Below, piece after piece: positions 1 through 6,275 of a stretch of DNA of 8,245 nucleotides (the stretch's first letter is position 1; the number at the start of each line of letters is the position of its first letter). The DNA lies in the NCBI GenBank assembly GCA_022865545.1, contig JALHTA010000276.1, positions 1-8,245 on the forward strand. Reading direction: 5' to 3'. A model generated the notes under the pieces. That model was not told the DNA's origin. It saw nothing but the letters and a program-made list of their open reading frames with translations, and did no database searches. A program made the position numbers and the translations under genes. This DNA is from Actinomycetota bacterium (GTDB lineage Bacteria; Actinomycetota; Humimicrobiia; Humimicrobiales; Humimicrobiaceae).

Positions 1-1
1 G

Positions 2-1081
2 AAACTCTTTTCAGGCTGGATATCTGATAAATCGAAGAAAAGAAAAGTATTTGTCCTTGCCGGTTACAGCTTATCGAATCTGGTGAGACCTCTTATCGGG
101 ATTTCCAGTTATTGGGGGATGCTTCTTGGTTTTAGGTTGACAGACAGGGTAGGCAAGGGTATCCGTACGGCACCCAGGGACGCTATGATATGTGATCTGG
201 CTCCTGAAAAAAAACGAGGTCTTGCATTTGGTATACAGAGAGGTATGGATCATGCAGGAGCAGTAGTCGGTCCGCTGATCACCAGTGCACTTATAACTCT
301 ATTCTTATTAGACCTAAAAACAATATTTCTTTTTTCATATATACCAGGGATCATAGCGGTACTATTGGTGATTTTTGGAGTAAAGGAAATTAAAAAGGAG
401 GACCATGTCAGGCTGGAAGAGCTTCAAAAATTCCAGAGCGGCCAGTACTTCCCTGGAAGACAGGGTGCTAGTGATAAAACAAAGAAACCCTTAATATTAT
501 TTTTTAAAGATTTTAAAAAACTTGGGGGTAAATTTAATTATTTATTATCGATCTTTGTTATATTTACACTTGGGAACTCAACCGATGCCTTCCTATTACT
601 CAGGGCTTCCGATCTGGGCATACAGCTCGCATATATTCCACTTTTATGGTCCATTCTTCATTTATCAAAAACCCTGTTCAGCCTGTTTGGAGGATATTTA
701 TCTGATAAAACAGGTAGAAAAACAATTATTGGATTGGGGTGGTCAGTCTATATATTGACTTATATAGGTTTCGCTTTTGCTGATAATTTATGGCAAATAT
801 GGGCGCTTTTTGCTTTTTATGGAATATTTTTCGGTTTCACTGAAGGGGTGGAGAAAGCCCTGGTGGGTGATATGGTTTCAAAAGAGACAAGGGGACTTGC
901 CTATGGTTATTATAATTTTGCTATAGGAATAGCGGCACTCCCTGCTTCTATTGTCTTTGGTCTTGTATGGAGGTTATTTAGTTTCAGAAATGCATTTATT
1001 ATGGGTGCCTGCATTTCCTTTATTGCAATTATAATGCTTATTTTCTTGAAGATACCCGAAAAGGTCCAAAAGAGTTTTTAA
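2..1081 (+). CDS. MFS transporter, 5' end outside the window
   Basis: Integral membrane secondary transporter of the major facilitator superfamily; the substrate cannot be told from sequence. The frame is open from position 2, giving 359 residues before TAA at 1079-1081, so roughly the first 40-70 residues (TM1 and most of TM2) lie before the window. The loop 2-3 signature GWISDKSKKRK is at nt 14-46. DRVGKGIRTAPRDAMI follows at nt 143-190, a motif common in one group of bacterial and archaeal MFS proteins. A charged central loop lies at about nt 383-505, and the second-half copy GGYLSDKTGRK at nt 689-721. Several long hydrophobic stretches fit TM helices. The GTG at 83 is an internal valine codon within conserved sequence, not the start. 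The gene converges on the thiamine operon with a 42-bp gap, so a functional link is not implied. The family is secure; drug efflux or another role is open. Confidence 0.9.
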   Translation, partial: KLFSGWISDKSKKRKVFVLAGYSLSNLVRPLIGISSYWGMLLGFRLTDRVGKGIRTAPRDAMICDLAPEKKRGLAFGIQRGMDHAGAVVGPLITSALITLFLLDLKTIFLFSYIPGIIAVLLVIFGVKEIKKEDHVRLEELQKFQSGQYFPGRQGASDKTKKPLILFFKDFKKLGGKFNYLLSIFVIFTLGNSTDAFLLLRASDLGIQLAYIPLLWSILHLSKTLFSLFGGYLSDKTGRKTIIGLGWSVYILTYIGFAFADNLWQIWALFAFYGIFFGFTEGVEKALVGDMVSKETRGLAYGYYNFAIGIAALPASIVFGLVWRLFSFRNAFIMGACISFIAIIMLIFLKIPEKVQKSF

Positions 1082-1123
1082 TGTATGAATAAATGGATGG
1101 TATATGAAAAGTATTGATCCATA

Positions 1124-1393
1124 TTATAAAAAATTCAAGAGTTCGTCTATTCTGTTCCTGTCCCCGGTTGTAACTGTGGTCACCATGACTGCAGGACCTT
1201 CTTCCCGTGCTTTTTTGTATGCTTCAAAAATAGTACCGTAAAGCATATCCTCATCTTCAGCCCATGTTATTGTAGACAGGGGAGTTATTTTGTGATTGAT
1301 ATTCTTATCCTTAAGTACTTTCCAGAAAGTATTGAGGGGTTTTAGAAAATCTTCCTGGCCAACAGGGTACAGGCTTACTTGTATGGCAATCAT
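1124..1393 (-). CDS. Small thiamine-binding protein, DUF77/MTH1187 family (YkoF-related)
   Basis: Last gene of the riboswitch-controlled operon. It encodes a protein of about 89 residues with the pattern of the thiamine_BP (DUF77, MTH1187/YkoF-like) family: an N-terminal strand IAIQVSLYPVG, a helix around DFLKPLNTFWKVLK, then ITPLSTITWAED and a C-terminal helix containing EAYKKAREEG before VMVTTVTTGDR. Members are small ferredoxin-like proteins that bind thiamine or its pyrimidine moiety and often sit beside thiamine transporters. It is probably cytoplasmic, since no signal peptide is visible. Two in-frame ATGs exist (1399 and 1393). The SD-like AAAGGA directly abuts the first but is 6 nt from the second, so I chose 1393; the longer form (91 aa) would add MT. 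The gap to the upstream ATPase gene is 19 bp. The exact role, as ligand carrier, chaperone or sensor, is not established by the sequence. Confidence 0.85.
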   Translation of the reverse strand: MIAIQVSLYPVGQEDFLKPLNTFWKVLKDKNINHKITPLSTITWAEDEDMLYGTIFEAYKKAREEGPAVMVTTVTTGDRNRIDELLNFL

Positions 1394-1412
1394 GGTCATT
1401 CCTTTCAGATCC

Positions 1413-2156
1413 CTATAACAGGGTAATTATTTCTTCCTTTAGCTTATTAAATTCCGGTGTTGTAAAAATTTTATTATCATGCGGCCTCTTTATATCAATA
1501 TCAAATACTTTCCTTATGACTGCGGGTCTTTTTGACAAAAGATAGATCCTGTCAGATAGAAGTAAGGCTTCATCTATATCATGTGTGATAAACAGAACCG
1601 AAGCATTTATTTTCTCCAGTATCTCCAGCAGCCATAACTGCATCTTTCTCCTGGTTATGGCATCAAGATTACCGAATGGCTCATCCAGAAGCATTATATC
1701 ACCTGCAAATAAAAAGGTCCGCAGTAGTGCAGCTCTCTGGCGCATACCGCCAGAAAGCTGATTTGGGTATTTGTCTTCAAAACCTTCGAGTCCAAAGTCC
1801 CGGAAATATTTTTTTGCTTCTGTATAAGAATTTTTTTTACTGCCCCCTTTTAGAAAAAGGGGAAGACAGACATTATTGATGATACTGGTCCATGGGAACA
1901 GCAGATCTTTCTGGTGCATATAACTGACTCTTCCGGTTTTGCCATTATAGTCCTTGCCATCGATTATGACTCTGCCTTTATCTGGCATTTCCAGACCGGA
2001 AATAATATTAAAGAGGGTGCTTTTACCGCAGCCGCTTGGTCCTAAAATAGAAACAAATTGTTTTCTTTCAAGCTTAAGTGATATATCTTCAAGGGTATGA
2101 AGCCGCAAATAGCTTTTCTTTATATTTATTACTTCCAGTACGGTACTTTTTTTCAT
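1413..2156 (-). CDS. ABC transporter ATP-binding protein, thiamine/pyrimidine importer (ThiZ-like)
   Basis: Cytoplasmic ATPase subunit, 247 aa, that powers the importer formed with the neighbouring permease and lipoprotein. All nucleotide-binding motifs are intact: Walker A GPSGCGKST (39-47), Q-loop Gln82 in MHQKDLLFPW, signature LSGGMRQ (134-140), Walker B IMLLDEP with Glu159 (154-160), D-loop GNLD (162-165) and H-loop His192. The Q-loop context and C-terminal shape fit the nitrate/taurine/NMT1-type importer ATPases (SsuB/TauB/ThiZ group). The start ATG at 2156 follows TTAGGT at good spacing, and the gene begins 8 bp after the stop of the binding-protein gene. Substrate specificity is not readable from the ATPase itself and is inferred from the operon: TPP riboswitch, ThiN, THI5-type binding protein and DUF77 protein. 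Confidence 0.92.
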   Translation of the reverse strand: MKKSTVLEVINIKKSYLRLHTLEDISLKLERKQFVSILGPSGCGKSTLFNIISGLEMPDKGRVIIDGKDYNGKTGRVSYMHQKDLLFPWTSIINNVCLPLFLKGGSKKNSYTEAKKYFRDFGLEGFEDKYPNQLSGGMRQRAALLRTFLFAGDIMLLDEPFGNLDAITRRKMQLWLLEILEKINASVLFITHDIDEALLLSDRIYLLSKRPAVIRKVFDIDIKRPHDNKIFTTPEFNKLKEEIITLL

Positions 2157-2164
2157 ATTAATAC

Positions 2165-3181
2165 CTAATGTGGTAAGAATTCATTAGTAAATGCCTTTTC
2201 TGATGCAAGTTTGCTTTGAAGCAGATTATTTTCAAACATCCAATTACTAAAGTTGTCCCAGAGACTCTTTTCCATCGCACCCCATTTTGTAGAATCCCCC
2301 ATATACTGTTCGGATAGATATTTTTGGCTGGCGGTTACGAGTTCCGGATCAAGTTCACTATTTTCCTGTAAGAATAACTGTGCGGCTTCTTCAGGATTTT
2401 CAATTGCAAACAAGTATCCCTTCTCAGTGGCCCTTAAAAACTTTTCTATTAAAACGGGGCTCTCATCTATGGTCGCCTCACTTGCTATTATTAGCGGGGT
2501 ATAGAAATCAAGAAGCGGGTCTACATCCTGGAGCAGCATGAAATCAATGGATATACCCTCAAGTTCTGCTTTTATGCCATCCCAGCCATAAAAGATCCAT
2601 GCAAAATCAACATCCCTTGCAATACTTGTCAGGAAATCTGAAGCGCCTATATTTACTATTTCAAGTTTTGAATAATCAGCATCATATTTTTCCATAAGTC
2701 CTTTAAGCATTGCTTCTTCGGTGGGGGAGCCCCAGCCTCCATATATTTTTTGCTCAAAATCAGCTGGAGTTTTTATATCCTCATCTGCCGGTGAGGCAAA
2801 TCCTGAAGTATTATGCTGCATTATTGCTGCTATGGCAACTATAGGTAATGGATTATCGGTTGTCCTTGCATAGGTAACCTGCTCCTGATAGCTGATCCCG
2901 AATTCACCTTTTCCAGCTGCGACCAGGTCGGCGCTTCCACCCTCGGAAGGCTGGATGATATCTACCTCAAGTCCTTCATCATCATAGTATCCATTTTCTT
3001 TGGCGATATATATGCCGGTATGATTGGTATTTGGCACCCAGTCCAGGATCACTGTGATTTTCTGAAGCTCTTTCTCTCCGGATGTCCCTTTTTGGCATGC
3101 CGGCAGGAAAAGTAAAAGTACTACCGTAATCAGTAAAACAGTAATACTGATTTTTACCAACTTTGTTCTCTTTGCGATCAT
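2165..3181 (-). CDS. ABC transporter substrate-binding lipoprotein, NMT1/THI5 family (ThiY-like)
   Basis: Extracytoplasmic ligand-binding subunit of 338 aa. The N-terminus has lysines/arginine, a hydrophobic stretch (about 9-27) and a lipobox-like LPAC with Cys29, fitting a lipoprotein anchored outside the membrane. The mature part opens with ITVILDWVPNTNHTG (42-56) and IYIAKENGYYDDEGLEVDI, the hallmark of the NMT1/THI5-like fold that binds thiamine pyrimidine precursors (formylaminopyrimidine in ThiY) or related heteroaromatics. PADFEQKIYGGWGSPTEE (139-156) lies in the interdomain region. A good SD (AGAGAGGT) precedes ATG 3181. A 61-bp gap with no visible hairpin separates it from the permease gene. 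The riboswitch and ThiN in the same operon support a B1-related ligand. Thiamine itself, HMP and formylaminopyrimidine all remain possible, and NMT1-family sequence alone cannot choose. Confidence 0.9.
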   Translation of the reverse strand: MIAKRTKLVKISITVLLITVVLLLFLPACQKGTSGEKELQKITVILDWVPNTNHTGIYIAKENGYYDDEGLEVDIIQPSEGGSADLVAAGKGEFGISYQEQVTYARTTDNPLPIVAIAAIMQHNTSGFASPADEDIKTPADFEQKIYGGWGSPTEEAMLKGLMEKYDADYSKLEIVNIGASDFLTSIARDVDFAWIFYGWDGIKAELEGISIDFMLLQDVDPLLDFYTPLIIASEATIDESPVLIEKFLRATEKGYLFAIENPEEAAQLFLQENSELDPELVTASQKYLSEQYMGDSTKWGAMEKSLWDNFSNWMFENNLLQSKLASEKAFTNEFLPH

Positions 3182-3242
3182 TTGTTACCTCTCTTTAATA
3201 ATTTAATATTTTTATCTTCTCTTTTTACGGAATACCTTTTTT

Positions 3243-4019
3243 TTATTGTTCAATATAATATTCATCAGATATTTTTAACCACGGCATATTCTTCTTCTCA
3301 GCAAACTCGATTATCTTGAGTAGAAGAATGCTTAGTATTACTATTATTATTATTGCCGCAAAAACCCTGTCTGTTTCAAATGCCTGTTTTGCCCTTATCA
3401 TATAAACTCCAAGACCGCTTTTGCCTCCTACCCATTCCCCGATAGTCGCCCCCATGATGCTATAAGTCGCAGCTATTTTTAGACCTGAAAAAAAACCAGG
3501 CATTGCTGAGGGAATTTTTACGAATTTATATATCTGGAATTTACTTGACCCCATTGACCTGAGCAGGTCTATCAGCTCTTTATCCACCGCAATAAGGCCC
3601 TGGAGGAGGCTGATGGTTATAGGAAAAAAGCATATAAGGGTAACTATGATTATTTTTGGAGCATAACCATAGCCGAACCATATGATGAAGAGTGGTGCTA
3701 CTATTATGATCGGTATCGTTTGAGAAATAATAAGGACCGGGTAAATGGTCTTTTTAAAACCGATAATAGAATCCATGGCAACAGCTATTACCACAGAAAG
3801 TATTATTGCGATAATAAAGCCGGTCAAAGCTTCATAAAGTGTTATCAATATATCATACTGCATTGATGTAAAATTAGTTATAAGGCTTAAGATGATGCTG
3901 CTGGGGGAGGGGAGTATGAATGGTGGAAAGACCCCAAGCCTTGAAATGGTTTCCCATATAAGTGTAAAGACTATAAAGAAGATAATCGGATAATATTTAT
4001 ATTTGATATTTTTTCTCAT
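3243..4019 (-). CDS. ABC transporter permease, thiamine/pyrimidine importer (ThiX-like)
   Basis: Membrane-spanning subunit, 258 aa, of the binding-protein-dependent transport (BPD_transp_1) family in the SsuC/TauC/ThiX group. About six hydrophobic segments are visible: roughly 11-28, 64-85, 95-115, 122-143, 180-198 and 219-240. The short FPPFILPSPS motif (31-40) after TM1 is typical of this group. The EAA coupling loop that docks on the ATPase is at about 148-170 (ELIDLLRSMGSSKFQIYKFV). GATIGEWVGGKSGLG (190-204) is a further family hallmark. The ATG at 4019 comes one base after the thiN stop codon, and AGGGA near the 3' end of thiN can act as its SD, so translation is probably coupled to thiN. 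Length is normal for the family. The B1 role is inferred from context. Confidence 0.92.
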   Translation of the reverse strand: MRKNIKYKYYPIIFFIVFTLIWETISRLGVFPPFILPSPSSIILSLITNFTSMQYDILITLYEALTGFIIAIILSVVIAVAMDSIIGFKKTIYPVLIISQTIPIIIVAPLFIIWFGYGYAPKIIIVTLICFFPITISLLQGLIAVDKELIDLLRSMGSSKFQIYKFVKIPSAMPGFFSGLKIAATYSIMGATIGEWVGGKSGLGVYMIRAKQAFETDRVFAAIIIIVILSILLLKIIEFAEKKNMPWLKISDEYYIEQ

Positions 4020-4020
4020 C

Positions 4021-4767
4021 TTATAATTCCCTGATCACAAGCAGTGTTCCTTCCCTGATATCAAGTTTAGCCTTTTTGTCTATAAATTCATTACTAAGTC
4101 CGCGTACAGGGCTAAAATCAAGTTTTTCTTCCTTTAGTTCATATTTAAGCCCCCTGGTCCCGGTAAAATATGTATAGGGGCTTAGTGATATTAGAGTTAT
4201 CGTTTTACCCGGGACTCCAAAAATAGTCACAGGTTTTCTCACAATAAAAATATCACTATTATCTGTAAGTATCCTGGCATCAATATCTTCAAGTTTTGGC
4301 GATGAAAGAAGTATGATATTTGCAAGAGTATGGTCTATCCTGTCCCCGACGGCACCTGTGATTATTATTTTTTTAACATCCATCCCCAGAGCATATTCTA
4401 CTGCAAGCTGGGTATCGCTTTCATCTTTTTGGGAAGAAGTGGAGATATACCTTGTCTTTGTACTCTTCTCTCTTATTTTTTCCTTGACTCCAAACTTTAT
4501 GCTGTCCATATCACCGATGACTACATCAGGTACCAGGCCCATTTTAAGGGCATTAGATGCTCCGCCATCTGCACAGACTACAATATCATCTTTAGAAAAA
4601 CCAAAATGACCGGTCATCTTCTTATATGTCCCGGAAGGGTCCCTGATGAAGCCATTGGCAACTATAATAACCTTTGAAGAATTACCTGGACCGCCCTTCC
4701 AGTCCTCTCTCTTCTTACTTTTCTTTATGACTTCTGTTTTATTCTTATTGATTTCCTTTTTTATCAT
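4021..4767 (-). CDS. thiN: Thiamine pyrophosphokinase
   Basis: Cytoplasmic enzyme that transfers a pyrophosphate from ATP to thiamine, giving TPP in one step. All core motifs of bacterial ThiN/TPK are present: ADGGA (66-70), PDVVIGDMDS (80-89), DESDTQLA (115-122), GAVGDRIDHTLAN (138-150) and, in the C-terminal B1-binding half, GLSNEF (223-228). The acidic clusters are those that bind Mg-nucleotide in the family. At 248 aa it is about 30 residues longer than usual because of a lysine-rich N-terminal tail before the first strand (SKVIIVANG, 31-39). The start is well fixed: AGGAGGTG lies 6 nt before ATG 4767 and no other Met occurs before residue 51. It is first in the operon, directly under a TPP riboswitch, which the enzyme's own product should repress. 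Confidence 0.95.
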   Translation of the reverse strand: MIKKEINKNKTEVIKKSKKREDWKGGPGNSSKVIIVANGFIRDPSGTYKKMTGHFGFSKDDIVVCADGGASNALKMGLVPDVVIGDMDSIKFGVKEKIREKSTKTRYISTSSQKDESDTQLAVEYALGMDVKKIIITGAVGDRIDHTLANIILLSSPKLEDIDARILTDNSDIFIVRKPVTIFGVPGKTITLISLSPYTYFTGTRGLKYELKEEKLDFSPVRGLSNEFIDKKAKLDIREGTLLVIREL

Positions 4768-4776
4768 CCATACACC
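4768..4776 (-). promoter_or_regulatory. Strong ribosome binding site of thiN
   Basis: The transcript reads AGGAGGTG about 6 nt before the thiN ATG, extending slightly beyond the given end. It lies well downstream of the terminator hairpin and is not part of any obvious stem. This argues that the riboswitch acts on transcription rather than by hiding the SD. Confidence 0.75.
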
Positions 4777-4810
4777 TCCTGGGCCTTCCTGTGAAAAAAT
4801 ACATACATTG

Positions 4811-4849
4811 AAAATAAAAAAACTACTGCTCCGGCATGGATCAGTAGTT
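4811..4849 (-). terminator. Riboswitch-controlled intrinsic terminator before thiN
   Basis: In the minus-strand transcript an 8-bp perfect stem AACTACTG/CAGTAGTT (plus coordinates 4842-4849 and 4821-4828) encloses an A/G mismatch, a further 3-bp TCC/GGA stem and a 5-nt loop. It runs straight into TTTTTTTATTTT. It sits about 18 nt after the TPP aptamer and 44 nt before thiN. This is the layout of an OFF-switch expression platform: TPP-bound aptamer, then termination. I could not identify a convincing antiterminator strand by eye; only a 4-bp GUAG/CUAC match links the aptamer's 3' end with the hairpin's 5' arm. Confidence 0.85.
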
Positions 4850-4867
4850 ATAAAAAAATGATTTTCT

Positions 4868-4960
4868 ACACCTTTTCCTCCGCTAGCATTATCTAGGTCA
4901 GGTTTAAGGGTCGATAGAGATCTCTCTATCCTCTCAGCCCGTTAAGGCTCCCCTAAGTAT
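4868..4960 (-). ncRNA. TPP riboswitch aptamer (thi box)
   Basis: Reading the minus strand, the conserved core is present in order: TTAGGGGAGCC, GGGCTGAGAGG (pyrimidine-binding CUGAGA), then GACCCTTAAACCTGACC and TAGATAATGCTAGCGGAGG. A closing P1-type helix ATACTT/AGGTGT is possible between 4955-4960 and 4868-4873. TAGGGG pairs with CCCTTA to form the second helix, AGCC pairs with GGCU, and an optional 7-bp hairpin (4913-4930, GATAGAG/CTCTATC) fills the variable arm. CTAG-ATAATG-CTAG forms the pyrophosphate-sensing arm. In the family, TPP binding stabilises the aptamer and lowers expression of thiamine synthesis or transport genes. Here it controls the thiN-ABC-DUF77 operon through the terminator just downstream. 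Confidence 0.97.
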
Positions 4961-5013
4961 TTTGCCTTATTTAATTTTCAAAGAATTTTATTTATAATAT
5001 ATGATAGTAAATT

Positions 5014-5022
5014 TGCTATACT
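5014..5022 (+). promoter_or_regulatory. Probable extended -10 promoter of hrcA operon
   Basis: TGCTATACT combines the extended TGn element with a -10 hexamer matching TATAAT at five of six positions. No good -35 is seen at 16-18 bp spacing, which extended -10 promoters can tolerate. Transcription would begin near 5029, leaving a leader of about 110 nt before hrcA. Called from motif only. Confidence 0.45.
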
Positions 5023-5028
5023 ATAAAC

Positions 5029-5061
5029 CTATTGGATATTATCACAAAAAAAATCCAATAG
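5029..5061. repeat. Perfect 9-bp inverted repeat at the predicted hrcA transcription start
   Basis: CTATTGGAT (5029-5037) and ATCCAATAG (5053-5061) are exact reverse complements separated by 15 nt. The right arm continues as GCAAA, and TTTGCTAT at 5012-5019 is complementary to ATAGCAAA (5059-5066), so the right arm has two overlapping partners. No T-run follows on either strand, so it is not an intrinsic terminator. It could be a repressor operator or a hairpin at the 5' end of the hrcA mRNA. It does not match the CIRCE consensus (TTAGCACTC-N9-GAGTGCTAA). Confidence 0.6.
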
Positions 5062-5140
5062 CAAACCTGGTTATATTGCCGGGGTTATTTTACCGGGGAT
5101 TTTTTAATGAATATTTCCAGGGATATATTTTTAGGCGATT

Positions 5141-6181
5141 ATGGATTTTACAAATAGAAAAAAATTAATATTACAGGAAGTAATAGTAAGATTTATAAAG
5201 GATGCTGAACCTGTTTCTTCAGGGAAGATTGCAGTAAGTCTTGTCCTTGATGTCGGCCCTGCGACTATCAGGAAAGAGATGAATGAGCTCGAGGAAATGG
5301 GTTACCTTACACATCCACACACTTCTTCGGGGAGGGTACCCACTGATATGGGATACCGTTTTTATGTGGACAATATTACAGAATCAAATTTAAACCCGAT
5401 AGTAAGAAAAGAGCAGGATTTTCCAGAGATAAGGGAAATGATAACAAAAAGTATGGAAATAGAAACCGTACTTAAGGAATCTACGGAGATGCTTGCAAGG
5501 ATCACCAATTACCTATCGATGATCGTTGCACCCACGATAGATCAAAGCAAGTTCAAGCATCTTGAGCTTTTAAAATTTGAAGGTGGGAATTATTTGATGG
5601 TACTTATAACTGATACGGGCAGGGTGTATAAAAGGAGTTTTCCACTTGAAGGAAGATTCACTGAACTTGACCTGCAGGGGGCTTCAGGGATATTAAATTC
5701 CGGGCTAAGGAATAAAAGCTTTACGGACATAGAGGCTGATAATATAAAGGTCTCCGAAGGGGATAACCACCTGATACTTCTAATAAACAGGATAATAGAA
5801 TTGATAAAAGAATGCATGGGTGAAAATCTTGCATATAATAGGATCTTTGTCCACGGTGCATCAGTTGTCATGCAACAGCCTGAGTTTATTGATATAAAAA
5901 ATATTCACCAGATCTTAAGTGTCATTGAGAATGAATACCTTCTTATGAAAATGCTTATGGACTTTTCAAGCAATAAGAGTTTTATGGTAAAAATAGGCGC
6001 AGAACTCTTCAGTGAGGGATCCGCCAATCTAAGCCTTATTGCCTCAAGATACAGGATAAAAGGAAATACTTCGGGGGCGATCGGTATACTTGGGCCAAAA
6101 AGGATGGATTACTCCAGGGTCATCAATATAATGAATATCTTCAGGAAAAACCTCACGGAGGTATTTGATTCAAGAGCATAG
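5141..6181 (+). CDS. hrcA: Heat-inducible transcription repressor HrcA
   Basis: Cytoplasmic DNA-binding repressor of class I heat-shock genes, which in the family binds CIRCE and depends on GroEL for activity. At 346 aa the length is normal. The N-terminal winged helix (about 1-77) includes GPATIRKEMNELEEMGYL and the hallmark TSSGRVPTDMGYRFYVD (61-77). A central GAF-like dimerisation region follows, and the C-terminal signature GAIGILGPKRMDYSRVI starts at 312. The ATG at 5141 has a modest SD (TAGG, about 6 nt upstream), and no in-frame start extends the conserved domain. It is the first gene of the plus-strand cluster, with a 94-bp gap before dnaJ. No CIRCE is found in its own leader or elsewhere in the window, so its targets (groESL, dnaK/grpE) would be at other loci. 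Identity is secure. Confidence 0.96.
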   Translation: MDFTNRKKLILQEVIVRFIKDAEPVSSGKIAVSLVLDVGPATIRKEMNELEEMGYLTHPHTSSGRVPTDMGYRFYVDNITESNLNPIVRKEQDFPEIREMITKSMEIETVLKESTEMLARITNYLSMIVAPTIDQSKFKHLELLKFEGGNYLMVLITDTGRVYKRSFPLEGRFTELDLQGASGILNSGLRNKSFTDIEADNIKVSEGDNHLILLINRIIELIKECMGENLAYNRIFVHGASVVMQQPEFIDIKNIHQILSVIENEYLLMKMLMDFSSNKSFMVKIGAELFSEGSANLSLIASRYRIKGNTSGAIGILGPKRMDYSRVINIMNIFRKNLTEVFDSRA

Positions 6182-6275
6182 GCAGCTGGAAAAATACTTC
6201 AAAATGAGTTATCATTTCTCCGCTCCTAAATTCTAATATAGATCGGATTATTATAAATTTTTAAGGTGGTTTTGA

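Larger units (their letters stand above)
4961..5140. promoter_or_regulatory. Divergent control region between the thi operon and hrcA
   Basis: This very AT-rich stretch must hold both divergent promoters. For the plus strand there is a good extended -10 and an inverted repeat (listed separately). For the minus strand the start must lie upstream of the aptamer, so its promoter should fall within about 4965-5030. Several TATATT/TATTAT-like hexamers occur near 4990-5005, but none has a convincing -35 partner at normal spacing, so I do not name one. The two promoters would lie within tens of bases of each other or overlap. The hrcA leader (5062-5140) contains two direct copies of CCGGGG (5079-5084, 5093-5098) before a T-run, too weak to call an attenuator. 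Confidence 0.6.

Noticed and set aside
83..85. GTG as a start codon of the MFS gene
   Set aside because: The frame is open to position 2 and encodes the conserved GWISDKSKKRK loop upstream. The GTG is internal and the true start is outside the window.
1093..1122. ATGGAT/ATCCAT inverted repeat between the convergent MFS and DUF77 genes as a bidirectional terminator
   Set aside because: The stem is only 6 bp, the loop is 18 nt and there is no clean T-run on either side, so it is too weak to call.
4313..4861. Plus-strand open frames across thiN and its leader
   Set aside because: They run antisense to the clearly real thiN, and one runs through the riboswitch terminator. Their composition is not protein-like.
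5064..5108. Attenuator hairpin in the hrcA leader (two CCGGGG copies before a T-run; AACCTGG can partly pair with CCGGGGTT)
   Set aside because: The best stems are 4 bp, or 7 bp with a bulge and a wobble, and are not followed directly by the T-run. A chance direct repeat is as likely.
5000..5140. CIRCE element before hrcA
   Set aside because: No TTAGCACTC/GAGTGCTAA-like arms are present. The only GCACTC I noticed lies inside the MFS coding region without a partner.
6202..6217. AAATGA-GTTA-TCATTT hairpin between hrcA and dnaJ
   Set aside because: A short A/T-rich stem without a T-run. It does not support a terminator or operator call in such AT-rich DNA.
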